Positions 1-6,178 are shown, counted from the stretch's first letter. The stretch is 6,576 nt of DNA from an uncultured Bryobacteraceae bacterium (GCA_937921835.1 CAKZVG010000603.1:1-6576); one strand, 5' to 3'. Made by a program: numbers and translations. Notes: generated by a model not told the origin, from the letters alone.

Positions 1-962
1 ATCGCTTCACCGGCTTTGACGCCTTCAAACGGATCGCCGCCTCGGACGTCGACATCGTCCTGCTCACCACCCCGCCCGGCTACCGCCCGGAGCACTTTGA
101 GGCGGCCATCGCCGCCGGCAAGCACGTCTTCTGCGAGAAGCCCGTCGCCACCGACCCGGTGGGCGTGCGGCGCTTCCTGAAGGCCAACCAAAGCGCCCTG
201 GCGAAAAAGCTCACCGTGGTCTCCGGCGCACAGCGGCGCTCCTCGCGCGACTATCTGCAAACCCGCGAAAAGGTCCGCAGCGGCGCCATCGGCGAGATCG
301 TGGCGCTGTACTCGAACTACCTGAGCGGCCCCGTCCTGCACGCCAAGGAGCGCGACCCGCGCTGGGGCGACATGGAGTGGCAACACCGCAACTGGTACTC
401 GTTCCTCTGGATCTGCGGCGACCAGATCGTCGAACAGCACTTCCACAACATCGACTGCATGAACTGGTTCATGGGCGCGCACCCGGTGAGCGTCATGGCC
501 TCGGGCGGCGTCGCCTGGAGACCTGCCGAGGAACTGTACGGAAACATCTACGATCACATGACCTCGGATTTCGTCTATCCGGGCGGCGTGCGCCTCTCCA
601 GCCATTGCCGCCAGTACCCGCCCGGCCCGTACCGCAAGGTGGACGATCTCATCGTCGGCACGCGCGGCCGCACCAACGGGCGGGACATGGGCGAGACGCC
701 GCCGGTGAACGCCCAGGTCCAGGAGCACATCGACCTGGTGAACAGCATCCTCGGAACCGGCCCGTACGTGAATCACGGCGTGGAGGTGGCCGAGAGCACC
801 TTGACCTGTATCATGGCGCGCGAAGCGGCGTACTCAGGAATGGAAATCACCTGGGAGATGATCCTGAAGTCCAAGCAGGATCTCCAGCCCAGGGCCTTCG
901 ACTACAAGCTGAAAATGGACCCGCCCCAGATTCCGGTGCCCGGCAAGTACCGCTTCGTCTGA
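1..962 (+). CDS. Gfo/Idh/MocA family oxidoreductase, 5'-truncated by window edge
   Basis: The reading frame is open from the window start (first full codon at base 3) to TGA at 960-962, giving 319 residues without the N-terminus. The missing part should hold the GxGxxG NAD(P)-binding loop. Visible are the end of the Rossmann domain (DIVLLTTPP, then HVFCEKPVATDP with the family's EKP lysine motif at about residues 45-47). Next comes the C-terminal alpha/beta domain with VEQHFHNID at about 143-151, where the His and Asp residues are the likely active-site positions, and a conserved-looking tail (VQEHIDLVNSI, then VAESTLTCIMAREAAYSG). A GTG at 159 also opens this frame, but it lies inside the domain, just after the EKP motif, and is not the true start. 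Family members oxidise or reduce sugars and cyclitols with NAD(P); the substrate cannot be told here. Many homologues in this kind of genome carry a Tat signal, but that region is outside the window. Family call sure, substrate unknown. Confidence 0.93.
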   Translation, partial: RFTGFDAFKRIAASDVDIVLLTTPPGYRPEHFEAAIAAGKHVFCEKPVATDPVGVRRFLKANQSALAKKLTVVSGAQRRSSRDYLQTREKVRSGAIGEIVALYSNYLSGPVLHAKERDPRWGDMEWQHRNWYSFLWICGDQIVEQHFHNIDCMNWFMGAHPVSVMASGGVAWRPAEELYGNIYDHMTSDFVYPGGVRLSSHCRQYPPGPYRKVDDLIVGTRGRTNGRDMGETPPVNAQVQEHIDLVNSILGTGPYVNHGVEVAESTLTCIMAREAAYSGMEITWEMILKSKQDLQPRAFDYKLKMDPPQIPVPGKYRFV

Positions 963-1100
963 AGTTGCGGCCCCGTCACGAACCCGGCCGCCTCTCCCGC
1001 TTCCGCCCGGTTTCGCGGGCTTCTCCCGCCAGGCTCCGGCCTCTCGCGGCGGCCACCCCGGCCTAAATGAGGAAACGCGCCGGTCGGGAGGTTCATCTAT
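963..1100. other. Intergenic spacer with weak GC-rich hairpins
   Basis: This non-coding stretch follows the oxidoreductase stop. It contains a short perfect hairpin, GCGGG (1015-1019) and CCCGC (1025-1029) around a 5-nt loop, and several other GC-rich self-complementary pieces. There is no following T-run, so a classical Rho-independent terminator is not supported. The hairpin could still slow or end transcription of the upstream gene. No RNA gene or recognisable promoter is visible. Confidence 0.3.
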
Positions 1101-1151
1101 GTGAGTGAGGAGGATATTGGCGGGACGTACAGCGGGAGGGTACGATTATGA
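1101..1151 (+). other. Possible 16-codon leader ORF coupled to the next gene
   Basis: A GTG at 1101 opens a 16-residue frame (MSEEDIGGTYSGRVRL) ending in TGA at 1149-1151. This overlaps the ATG of the next gene at 1148-1150 as ATGA, a typical translational-coupling arrangement. A GGGAGG at 1086-1091 sits 9 nt before the GTG and could serve as its ribosome binding site. The ORF is short enough to be chance, and the peptide resembles nothing I know. Confidence 0.18.
1134..1140 (+). promoter_or_regulatory. Ribosome binding site of the small zinc-ribbon-like gene
   Basis: GGGAGGG ends 7 nt before the ATG at 1148, a good Shine-Dalgarno at normal spacing. It supports that ATG as a real start for an otherwise unfamiliar small ORF. 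Confidence 0.6.
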
Positions 1152-1405
1152 AGCAACTCTGGGAGTCCGCGATGAGAGCTTGGTGCTATTGGATGCACCC
1201 TGATCCTATGTGGCCGATCAATGGGCGCTATCGCTGCCGGGCTTGCCATCGGGTCTATCCGGTGCCGTGGGAGAACCCCGCCAGTGGGCAAGAGGCGAGG
1301 CGGCAGCCGTCTCTCGAGGTCCGCACCGAATCGCCGGCGTCAGTCCCCTTCTCTTCCTCCCCGGCTCGAAGAACTTTGAAACTGATCCGGCGGAACGCTG
1401 CCTGA
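1148..1405 (+). CDS. Small Trp/Cys-rich putative zinc-binding protein, function unknown
   Basis: The 85-residue product is preceded by a strong Shine-Dalgarno. The first half looks like a constrained fold: aromatic-rich residues 12-16 (WCYWM), H17, then P20-M-W-P-I-N-G and CxxC at C30/C33 followed by H34 and YPVPW (37-41). C13 or H17 together with C30/C33 could hold one zinc ion in a rubredoxin-like or zinc-ribbon half-site; this is inference from ligand spacing. The second half, from about residue 44, is low in hydrophobics, rich in Ser, Arg and Pro, and probably disordered. There is no signal peptide or clear membrane segment. I recall similar short proteins from Solibacter-like genomes but know no function. 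It converges on rsmD with a 14-bp gap, and its C-terminal coding part uses less typical codons than its neighbours. It is likely real; the other frames over this stretch lack any recognisable protein pattern. Confidence 0.62.
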   Translation: MKQLWESAMRAWCYWMHPDPMWPINGRYRCRACHRVYPVPWENPASGQEARRQPSLEVRTESPASVPFSSSPARRTLKLIRRNAA

Positions 1406-1410
1406 CGCCC

Positions 1411-1437
1411 CCCGCGCTGTCATACGCGCCCAGCGGG
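1411..1437. terminator. Possible bidirectional hairpin between convergent genes
   Basis: CCCGCGCTG (1411-1419) can pair with CAGCGGG (1431-1437) as a 7-bp stem with a 2-nt bulge around an 11-nt loop. It covers the junction between the small zinc-protein gene (+) and the end of rsmD (-). No T-run follows on either strand, so it is only a weak terminator candidate. Confidence 0.2.
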
Positions 1438-1956
1438 CCGGTAAAACGTGAGACAATTCTCTCCCTGGCACACGGTTCGGAACTTCTCGATTCCTCCGCA
1501 TCTCTGCGGGAGCGTGCGTCTCTTGTGATGTTGCAGGATCGCCAGTTCCGGCAGGGATTCTCCGAGTAAGCGCAGCGTGGCCTCATATTCACCGTCGAGG
1601 CCGTACGGCGGGTCGGCGAATACGATTGCGGAAGCGAAGCGAGCCAGGGCCGCAGCGGCTTTCCCGACGATGACCTCGGCCTTGCGCTCCAGCCCCAGAG
1701 AAACCAGATTGTCGCGCAGGACGGCCGCGGCGGCACGGCTGCGCTCGATGAAGACCGCTTTGCGGGCGCCCCGGCTCAGGGCCTCGATACCCACCGCTCC
1801 ACACCCCGCGTAGGCGTCCACGAAGACGGCGCCTTCGATGCTGGGCGAGAGAATATTGAACAGCGACTCGCGCAGGCGGTCCGGGGTGGGACGCACCTCG
1901 AGTCCGGGCACGGTTTTCAGACGGCGGCTGCGAAACTCCCCCGCGATGACCCGCAT
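1420..1956 (-). CDS. rsmD: 16S rRNA (guanine(966)-N(2))-methyltransferase RsmD
   Basis: The 178-residue protein has the usual length of RsmD, which uses S-adenosylmethionine to methylate N2 of G966 of 16S rRNA in the assembling 30S subunit. It opens with MRVIAGEFRSRRL and the family signature RPTPDRLRESLFNIL (22-36). The SAM-binding motif I is DAYAGCGAVGIEALSRGA (47-64), where most relatives read D-x-F-A-G-S-G. The catalytic DPPY tetrad is at 115-118, and the C-terminal HHKRRTLP...TFYRPA (143-174) is also typical. The ATG at 1956-1954 overlaps the recG stop as TGATG, so translation is probably coupled to recG; only a weak GGTGGG precedes it. The partner gene coaD, which often follows rsmD, is absent: the next gene downstream is on the other strand. 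Confidence 0.96.
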   Translation of the reverse strand: MRVIAGEFRSRRLKTVPGLEVRPTPDRLRESLFNILSPSIEGAVFVDAYAGCGAVGIEALSRGARKAVFIERSRAAAAVLRDNLVSLGLERKAEVIVGKAAAALARFASAIVFADPPYGLDGEYEATLRLLGESLPELAILQHHKRRTLPQRCGGIEKFRTVCQGENCLTFYRPAGRV

Positions 1957-4055
1957 CAGCCCACCGTCACCAGTCCGTAGCGCCGCTGCCAGTGTCCGCG
2001 CAAATAGTCGGTGGCCTGGCGCAGCGCCTCTTCCGAGGGAGGATGCGCCAGAAACGCGGCCGCCTCCCGCCGGGCCAGTTCGAGGATTTCCTGGTCCCGC
2101 AGGATGTTGGCGATGCGCATGGCGGGCAGGCCGGACTGCCGCGTTCCGAAGAATTCCCCCGGACCGCGCAGCTTCAGGTCCATCTCGGCGATGTGGAAGC
2201 CGTCGTTGGACTCCACCAGCGTGCGGATGCGTTCCCGTCCCGCTTCGTTGAGCTTTCCCGTTACCAGCACGCAGTAACTCTGCGCCGCTCCGCGCCCCAC
2301 GCGGCCGCGCAACTGGTGCATTTGCGCCAACCCGAAACGCTCCGCCTGCTCGATCACCATCACCGTGGCGTTGGGCACGTCCACACCCACCTCGATCACC
2401 GTGGTCGAGACCAGAATCTGGGTTTCGCCCTGCTTGAAGGACTCCATCACTTTTTCCTTCTCGTCGGCGGGCAGGCGGCCGTGCAGCAGGCCGACGCGGA
2501 ATCCGGGGAAGACCGTCTCTGAAAGATGCCGGTGCATCTGTTGCGCCGCCTTCATGGCCTGGGTCTCGGATTCCTCGATCACCGGGTAGACCACATACGC
2601 CTGCCGTCCGGCCTGGACCTCGCGCTGCAAGAAACTGTAGACCTGCTCGATCCGGTCCTCGGTGACGTGCCTGGTGATGATGGGTTTGCGCCCCGGCGGA
2701 AGCTCGTCGATGACCGACGTATCCAGGTCGCCGTAGAGCGTCAGCGCGAGCGTTCTCGGAATCGGCGTGGCGGTCATCACCAGCACGTCGGGCTGAACGC
2801 CTTTCCGGATAAAGCGCAGCCGCTGCATCACCCCGAAGCGGTGCTGCTCGTCGACGACCGCCAGCCCGAGCCGCTTGAAGCCCACGTCCTCCTCAAGCAG
2901 CGCGTGCGTGCCCACCGCCACGTGCACCAGGCCTTCGGCCAGCAGCTTCTTGAACTGCGCCTTCTCGCGCGCCGTCATCGAGCCGGTCAGCAGCACCGTC
3001 ACATAGCCGAGCTTCTCGAACAGCTTTCTGAGATACAGGTAATGCTGCGCGGCCAGAATCTCCGTGGGCGCCAGCACCGCCACCTGACAGTGGTTCTCGA
3101 GGGCGATCACCGCCGCCTCGGCCGCCACCAGGGTCTTCCCGCTGCCGACATCGCCCTGGAGCAGGCGGTTCATGGGGTGCGGGCTGGCCATGTCGCGCGC
3201 GATCTCGGCCAGCACCCGCTTCTGCGCGGCGGTGGGCTTGAACGGCAGCATCTGCTTGATGCGCTCGCGCACCCGGCCGTTCAACTCGAAGGCGATTCCC
3301 GCGGCGCCGCGGGCGCGCTGCCGCTTCAGCGAAAGCCCGCACTGGAGCCAGAAGAACTCCTCGAAGATCAGCCGCGTCTGCGCCGGGGAGCGGAAAGCGT
3401 TGAGCAGCCGCAAATCGGCCTCCGGGGGCGGGAAATGCAGGTGGCGGATGGCGCTCCAGAGGTCCGGGAATTTCATCCGCCGCACGATGTCCCCGGGCAG
3501 CGGGTCGGGGACCGGCTCCAGCGCCTCGAGCACGCGGTGCAGCAGCCCGCGGAAGACGCGCGCCGTCACCTTGCCCGCCGCTTCGTGCACCGGAACGATC
3601 CGGCCGGTGTGCAGCGCGGCATCGCCTTCACCGTCCTCGGCGCTCAGGATCTCGAACTCCGGATGAAGCATGGAAAGCTCGCCGGTGTAACTGTCCAGTT
3701 CCACCTTTCCGTACAACGCCACCCGCTGGCCCGGCTCGATCACCGACGTCAGGTAGCCCCCGTGAAACCACTTGCCGAGCAGCGTGGCGCGCGAGGCGTC
3801 CGAGAAACCGGCTTCGAACAGTCCCAGATTCTTCCGCCGCAATCCCGACAGGCGCGCCGAGCGGACCTCGGCGATCACCGTCGCCATCTCGCCCGGCGCC
3901 AGTTGGGCGATGGTCTTGACGTTGCTTCGGTCCTCGTAGCGGAACGGCGGGTAGTAGAGCAAGTCCTCGACCACGCTCAGTCCCTTGGCCTCGAGCATTT
4001 TCGCCCGCGCCGGCCCGACGCCTTTCACGTACATGAGGGGAGTTGTGAGGTCCAC
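1956..4055 (-). CDS. recG: ATP-dependent DNA helicase RecG
   Basis: RecG reverses stalled replication forks and branch-migrates Holliday junctions and R/D-loops in the cytoplasm. From the GTG at 4055 the protein is 699 residues, normal for the family. Order: a helix-hairpin-helix-like YVKGVGPARAKMLEAKGL near the start, the OB-fold wedge domain (about 50-140), then helicase domains with Walker A GDVGSGKT (301-308), APTEILAAQH, DEQHRFG box (402-408), TATPIPRT (428-435), and motifs V/VI STTVIEVGVDVPNA ... QLRGRVGRG (ending at 589). Last comes the RecG-specific TRG region MDLKLRGPGEFFGTRQSG (about 625-642). All key residues are intact. The frame stays open to a TTG at 4091, and an ATG exists at 4034. 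I prefer GTG 4055 because the protein then begins MDLTTPLMYVKG, and because the TTG start would put the coding region across the divergent promoter. It is the first gene of a recG-rsmD unit. Confidence 0.97.
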   Translation of the reverse strand: MDLTTPLMYVKGVGPARAKMLEAKGLSVVEDLLYYPPFRYEDRSNVKTIAQLAPGEMATVIAEVRSARLSGLRRKNLGLFEAGFSDASRATLLGKWFHGGYLTSVIEPGQRVALYGKVELDSYTGELSMLHPEFEILSAEDGEGDAALHTGRIVPVHEAAGKVTARVFRGLLHRVLEALEPVPDPLPGDIVRRMKFPDLWSAIRHLHFPPPEADLRLLNAFRSPAQTRLIFEEFFWLQCGLSLKRQRARGAAGIAFELNGRVRERIKQMLPFKPTAAQKRVLAEIARDMASPHPMNRLLQGDVGSGKTLVAAEAAVIALENHCQVAVLAPTEILAAQHYLYLRKLFEKLGYVTVLLTGSMTAREKAQFKKLLAEGLVHVAVGTHALLEEDVGFKRLGLAVVDEQHRFGVMQRLRFIRKGVQPDVLVMTATPIPRTLALTLYGDLDTSVIDELPPGRKPIITRHVTEDRIEQVYSFLQREVQAGRQAYVVYPVIEESETQAMKAAQQMHRHLSETVFPGFRVGLLHGRLPADEKEKVMESFKQGETQILVSTTVIEVGVDVPNATVMVIEQAERFGLAQMHQLRGRVGRGAAQSYCVLVTGKLNEAGRERIRTLVESNDGFHIAEMDLKLRGPGEFFGTRQSGLPAMRIANILRDQEILELARREAAAFLAHPPSEEALRQATDYLRGHWQRRYGLVTVG

Positions 4056-4099
4056 GGTCGAATGAGAGCTCAACCAGTCACTAGTGTACAATGCCCGTC
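4056..4099. promoter_or_regulatory. Divergent promoter region with overlapping -10-like hexamers
   Basis: The 44 bp between the recG start and the exported oxidoreductase start carry TACAAT (4087-4092, + strand, 5/6 match to TATAAT) and, on the minus strand, TACACT (4088-4083, 4/6). The two hexamers overlap by two bases. An 8-bp palindrome CACTAGTG (4079-4086) lies across them and could be an operator. No good -35 box is seen for either direction. The + hexamer ends 7 nt before the ATG at 4100, which lacks a Shine-Dalgarno, so that transcript may be leaderless. Confidence 0.4.
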
Positions 4100-5032
4100 A
4101 TGAAGCTCCTCGCATTCATCCTCTCCTGCGCCGCGCTGCCGGCGGCCGGGATCCGGCTGGGCATTATCGGCACCGACACTTCACACGTGATCGCCTTCAC
4201 CAAGGTCCTGAACGATCCCTCCAACCCTGAGCACGTGCCTGGCGCGCGCGTGGTGGCGGCGTACAAGGGCGGAAGCCCGGATGTCGAGTCCAGCCGCACG
4301 CGGGTGGATCAGTTCGCCGAAGAGCTGGCCCGGAACTGGAACGTCGAGATTGTGCCTGACATTCCCACCCTGTGCACGAAGGTGGACGCCATTCTGCTGG
4401 AAAGCGTGGACGGGCGGCCGCACCTGGCGCAGGCTCGGCAGGTGATCGCGGCGCGCAAGCCGATGTTCATCGACAAGCCGCTCTCGGCCACGCTCGAAGA
4501 CGCGCGTGAGATCGCGCGGCTGGCAAAGGAGGCCGGGGTACCGTGGTTCAGTTCCTCGAGCCTGCGCTGGAGCGAAATCGTCACCGCCACCCGGCGCCCC
4601 AACGCCACCAGCGTCACCACCTGGGGACCGGGTCCGTTCGAGGAGCATCACTACCTGGAACTCGGCTGGTATGCCATCCATCCCATCGAAATGCTATTCA
4701 CGTTGATGGGTACCGGCGTCGAGGAGGTCACCCGCATCAGCGGCGCCCACGGCGACACCATCGTCGGGCGCTGGAAGGACGGACGAATCGGAACCGTGCA
4801 CGCGATGCGTCCCTCCGGACCCTACGGCGCGGCGGTGATCGCCGGGCGGGAACTCGTGCAGAGTCCGCCCCGGGCCAGATCGAGCTACGTGCCGATGCTC
4901 AGGGAGATCGTGAAGTTCTTCGAGACCGGCCGGCCGCCGGTGCCGAACGAGGAAACGCTGGAGATCTTCGCTTTCCTCGACGCCGCGCAACGAAGCAAGG
5001 AGGCGGGCGGGAAACCCACGCGCCTGCGGTGA
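4100..5032 (+). CDS. Exported Gfo/Idh/MocA-like oxidoreductase
   Basis: From the ATG at 4100 the protein has 310 residues. Residues 1-17 (MKLLAFILSCAALPAAG) look like a Sec signal peptide and are followed at once by the first Rossmann strand and loop, IRLGIIGTDTSH (18-29). This has G-x-x-G-T-D-T-S-H in place of the standard GxGxxG. FIDKPLSATLEDA (123-135) matches the family's EKP/DKP motif and keeps the lysine. GWYAIHPIEML (189-199) supplies the likely active-site His194. The C-terminal part (about 200-310) is shorter than in classic members. The protein presumably binds NAD(P) and acts on a sugar-like substrate; this is known for the family and unproven here. An in-frame ATG at 4091 exists but would add MPV before the signal peptide and overlaps the -10-like hexamer. 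It diverges from recG and converges on the secreted-protein gene. Family fairly sure, export probable, substrate unknown. Confidence 0.88.
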   Translation: MKLLAFILSCAALPAAGIRLGIIGTDTSHVIAFTKVLNDPSNPEHVPGARVVAAYKGGSPDVESSRTRVDQFAEELARNWNVEIVPDIPTLCTKVDAILLESVDGRPHLAQARQVIAARKPMFIDKPLSATLEDAREIARLAKEAGVPWFSSSSLRWSEIVTATRRPNATSVTTWGPGPFEEHHYLELGWYAIHPIEMLFTLMGTGVEEVTRISGAHGDTIVGRWKDGRIGTVHAMRPSGPYGAAVIAGRELVQSPPRARSSYVPMLREIVKFFETGRPPVPNEETLEIFAFLDAAQRSKEAGGKPTRLR

Positions 5033-5048
5033 TCCGCGCGGCTACCGC
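5026..5048. terminator. Possible bidirectional hairpin over two convergent stop codons
   Basis: GCGGT (5026-5030) pairs with ACCGC (5044-5048) around a 13-nt loop that itself contains the palindrome CCGCGCGG (5034-5041). The structure spans both stop codons of the convergent genes (TGA at 5030-5032 on +, TAG at 5044-5042 on -), which are 9 bp apart. No T-run is present, so any terminator function is weakly supported. Confidence 0.25.
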
Positions 5049-5503
5049 TTGTCGAACACCACCGTGATTTCGGCTTCGCCTTGCGGAGCGGAAAGAAGCA
5101 TCCTGGTGGTCAACGTCCTCCCGTCGCTGGAGAGCGTCCAGCGGTCCAGCGTCCTGATCGTGGCGCCGCCCGCCTGACGGTTCGAAGTCACCTCCAACAC
5201 ATCACCGTCCCAGCGCAGCACGCTTCTCACTTCACCGGACGGGGAACGGTTGACGTGCTCCTTGCCGTCCACCGCGTAGTTGAACTCAGACCGGACCTCG
5301 CCCTTCGGTCCCGCTTGCGTGGTGACGACGCGCAAGCGGGGCCCGGCGTGTTCGATTTGCCGGACAATGGACGCCGGAGCGGGAAGCGGTCCGAAGTTGC
5401 TCTTCTCGGCGTTCATCCTCCATTCGCCCGAAAAATCCGGTTTGTCCGCGGCCGGCAGCACGAACACCGCAAGCAGGAGGACAAGACAACAGGGTTTGCG
5501 CAT
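5042..5503 (-). CDS. Small secreted beta-rich protein of unknown function (FSG-W motif)
   Basis: The 153-residue product starts at the ATG at 5503. It has a clear Sec signal peptide: R2/K3, a hydrophobic core at 7-16 (LVLLLAVFVL), and likely cleavage after PAA at 17-19. The mature protein of about 134 residues begins with DFSGEWRMNAEKSNFG (23-38), a motif I associate with many short exported proteins of Acidobacteriota. Alternating strands follow (IVRQIEHAGPRLRVVTTQ, FNYAVDGKEH, VRSVLRWDGDVLEVTS, RTLDRWTLSSDGRTLTTRM), resembling a lipocalin-like beta-barrel or sheet of paired strands. It ends in EITVVFDKR. No catalytic motif is visible, so binding or envelope function is a guess. The frame is open further upstream to 5743, but that part overlaps the Nudix gene and is not protein-like. 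It lies 31 bp after the Nudix stop and may be co-transcribed or use its own promoter. Confidence 0.85.
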   Translation of the reverse strand: MRKPCCLVLLLAVFVLPAADKPDFSGEWRMNAEKSNFGPLPAPASIVRQIEHAGPRLRVVTTQAGPKGEVRSEFNYAVDGKEHVNRSPSGEVRSVLRWDGDVLEVTSNRQAGGATIRTLDRWTLSSDGRTLTTRMLLSAPQGEAEITVVFDKR

Positions 5504-5513
5504 AGTCCAAACG

Positions 5514-5519
5514 AGTATA
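5514..5519 (-). promoter_or_regulatory. -10-like hexamer before the secreted-protein gene
   Basis: On the minus strand TATACT (5/6 match to TATAAT) lies 10 nt before the ATG at 5503. It sits in an AT-rich patch that stands out in this GC-rich region. No Shine-Dalgarno is seen between it and the ATG and no clear -35 box lies upstream. If used, the transcript would have a leader of only a few bases. Confidence 0.4.
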
Positions 5520-5534
5520 TCCCAGCCGCCCGGC

Positions 5535-6002
5535 TCAGGGACCCAGGTGTTCCACCAAGCGGTCGAGGAATTCGCCCTGTGCCGGGTTGATCTTGCGCCT
5601 TGCGGCGGCGAGCGGAAAGAACTGCGCGCGGTCCACCTCCGGGAACTCCTGCATCTGTCCGGAGTGCGGCGGCCACTCGATGCGGAACGTGTTGCAGTGG
5701 ATGGAGACGCCCCCGTGGACCGGAGAGCAGAAGGCCCAGGCATGTACCGTCTTGCCGCCCCGCTGCCGCACCGAACCGAGCGGAATCATATCGCCCGACG
5801 GGTTGATCCCGGTTTCCTCGGTGAACTCGCGGATCGCGGTGGCGAGCAGGTCTTCGTCTCCGGCGCGCTCGCCCTTGGGAATCGTCCAGGCGCCGGCATC
5901 CCGCCGCGCGAAATACGGCCCCCCGGGGTGCGCCAGGAACACCTCGAGCGTGCCGCGCCGGCGCCGGTACATGAGCAGCCCCGCGCTTTCCTTGCCGGGC
6001 AT
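5535..6002 (-). CDS. Nudix hydrolase, COG4119-like predicted NTP pyrophosphohydrolase
   Basis: The 155-residue cytoplasmic protein has a perfect Nudix box at 44-66 (G-x5-E-x7-REFTEETGI), whose glutamates bind Mg2+ and catalyse cleavage of a nucleoside diphosphate linked to another group. The flanking blocks SAGLLMYRRRRG (6-17), VFLAHPGGPYFARRDAGAWTIPKGE (21-45) and IEWPPHSGQMQEFPEVDRAQFF (108-129) match, from memory, the COG4119 subfamily, whose substrate is not settled. The ATG at 6002 is preferred because relatives begin just before SAGLL. An upstream ATG at 6020 would add the six residues MCHTCC. Neither has a Shine-Dalgarno. The gene reads toward the secreted-protein gene, 31 bp away, and is divergent from the DksA-like gene. 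Confidence 0.93.
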   Translation of the reverse strand: MPGKESAGLLMYRRRRGTLEVFLAHPGGPYFARRDAGAWTIPKGERAGDEDLLATAIREFTEETGINPSGDMIPLGSVRQRGGKTVHAWAFCSPVHGGVSIHCNTFRIEWPPHSGQMQEFPEVDRAQFFPLAAARRKINPAQGEFLDRLVEHLGP

Positions 6003-6020
6003 GCAACAAGTGTGACACAT

Positions 6021-6046
6021 CGCACGGCGCGCGAGCAGCCCGTGCG
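6021..6046. repeat. Inverted repeat upstream of the Nudix gene
   Basis: CGCACGG (6021-6027) and CCGTGCG (6040-6046) form a perfect 7-bp inverted repeat around a 12-nt spacer, centred about 31 bp before the Nudix ATG at 6002. It could be an operator half-site pair or an RNA hairpin. In GC-rich DNA such a repeat can also arise by chance. Confidence 0.4.
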
Positions 6047-6172
6047 CGCTGGCTCCCGAAGCTCCACACCGCGCGCCGCCGGATCGCCCACAATCGCGCT
6101 GTTTCTCACTTCTTCACGGGATGGCCCATAGAGCCGGCGGCCCCTAACATCGAAGATGACGGCTCGAGGATT

Positions 6173-6178
6173 GGAGGA
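6173..6178 (+). promoter_or_regulatory. Ribosome binding site deciding the DksA-like start
   Basis: GGAGGA ends 4 nt before the ATG at 6183. It selects this ATG over the in-frame upstream ATG at 6156, which would add nine residues (MTARGLEDR) and has no such site. Confidence 0.7.

Noticed and set aside
377..1066. 229-codon plus-strand frame overlapping the first oxidoreductase
   Set aside because: It is out of frame with a clear Gfo/Idh/MocA domain and its translation is Arg/Gly/Pro-rich, as expected of a GC-rich shadow.
1218..1736. 172-codon minus-strand frame across the small zinc-protein gene and rsmD
   Set aside because: It overlaps rsmD in the wrong frame and shows no recognisable motif; rsmD is certain here.
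4056..4091. TTG at 4091 as the recG start
   Set aside because: It adds 12 residues (MYTSDWLSSHST) not expected of the family, has only a poorly spaced AGGAG, and would overlap the divergent promoter and the neighbour's start.
2526..4103. 525-codon open frame on the plus strand opposite recG
   Set aside because: It is the antisense shadow of a highly conserved, high-GC gene; the translation is rich in Arg, His, Gln and Leu with no domain pattern.
5280..6131. 283-codon plus-strand frame opposite the secreted-protein and Nudix genes
   Set aside because: It is antisense to two genes with clear signal peptide and Nudix box; no protein-like features.
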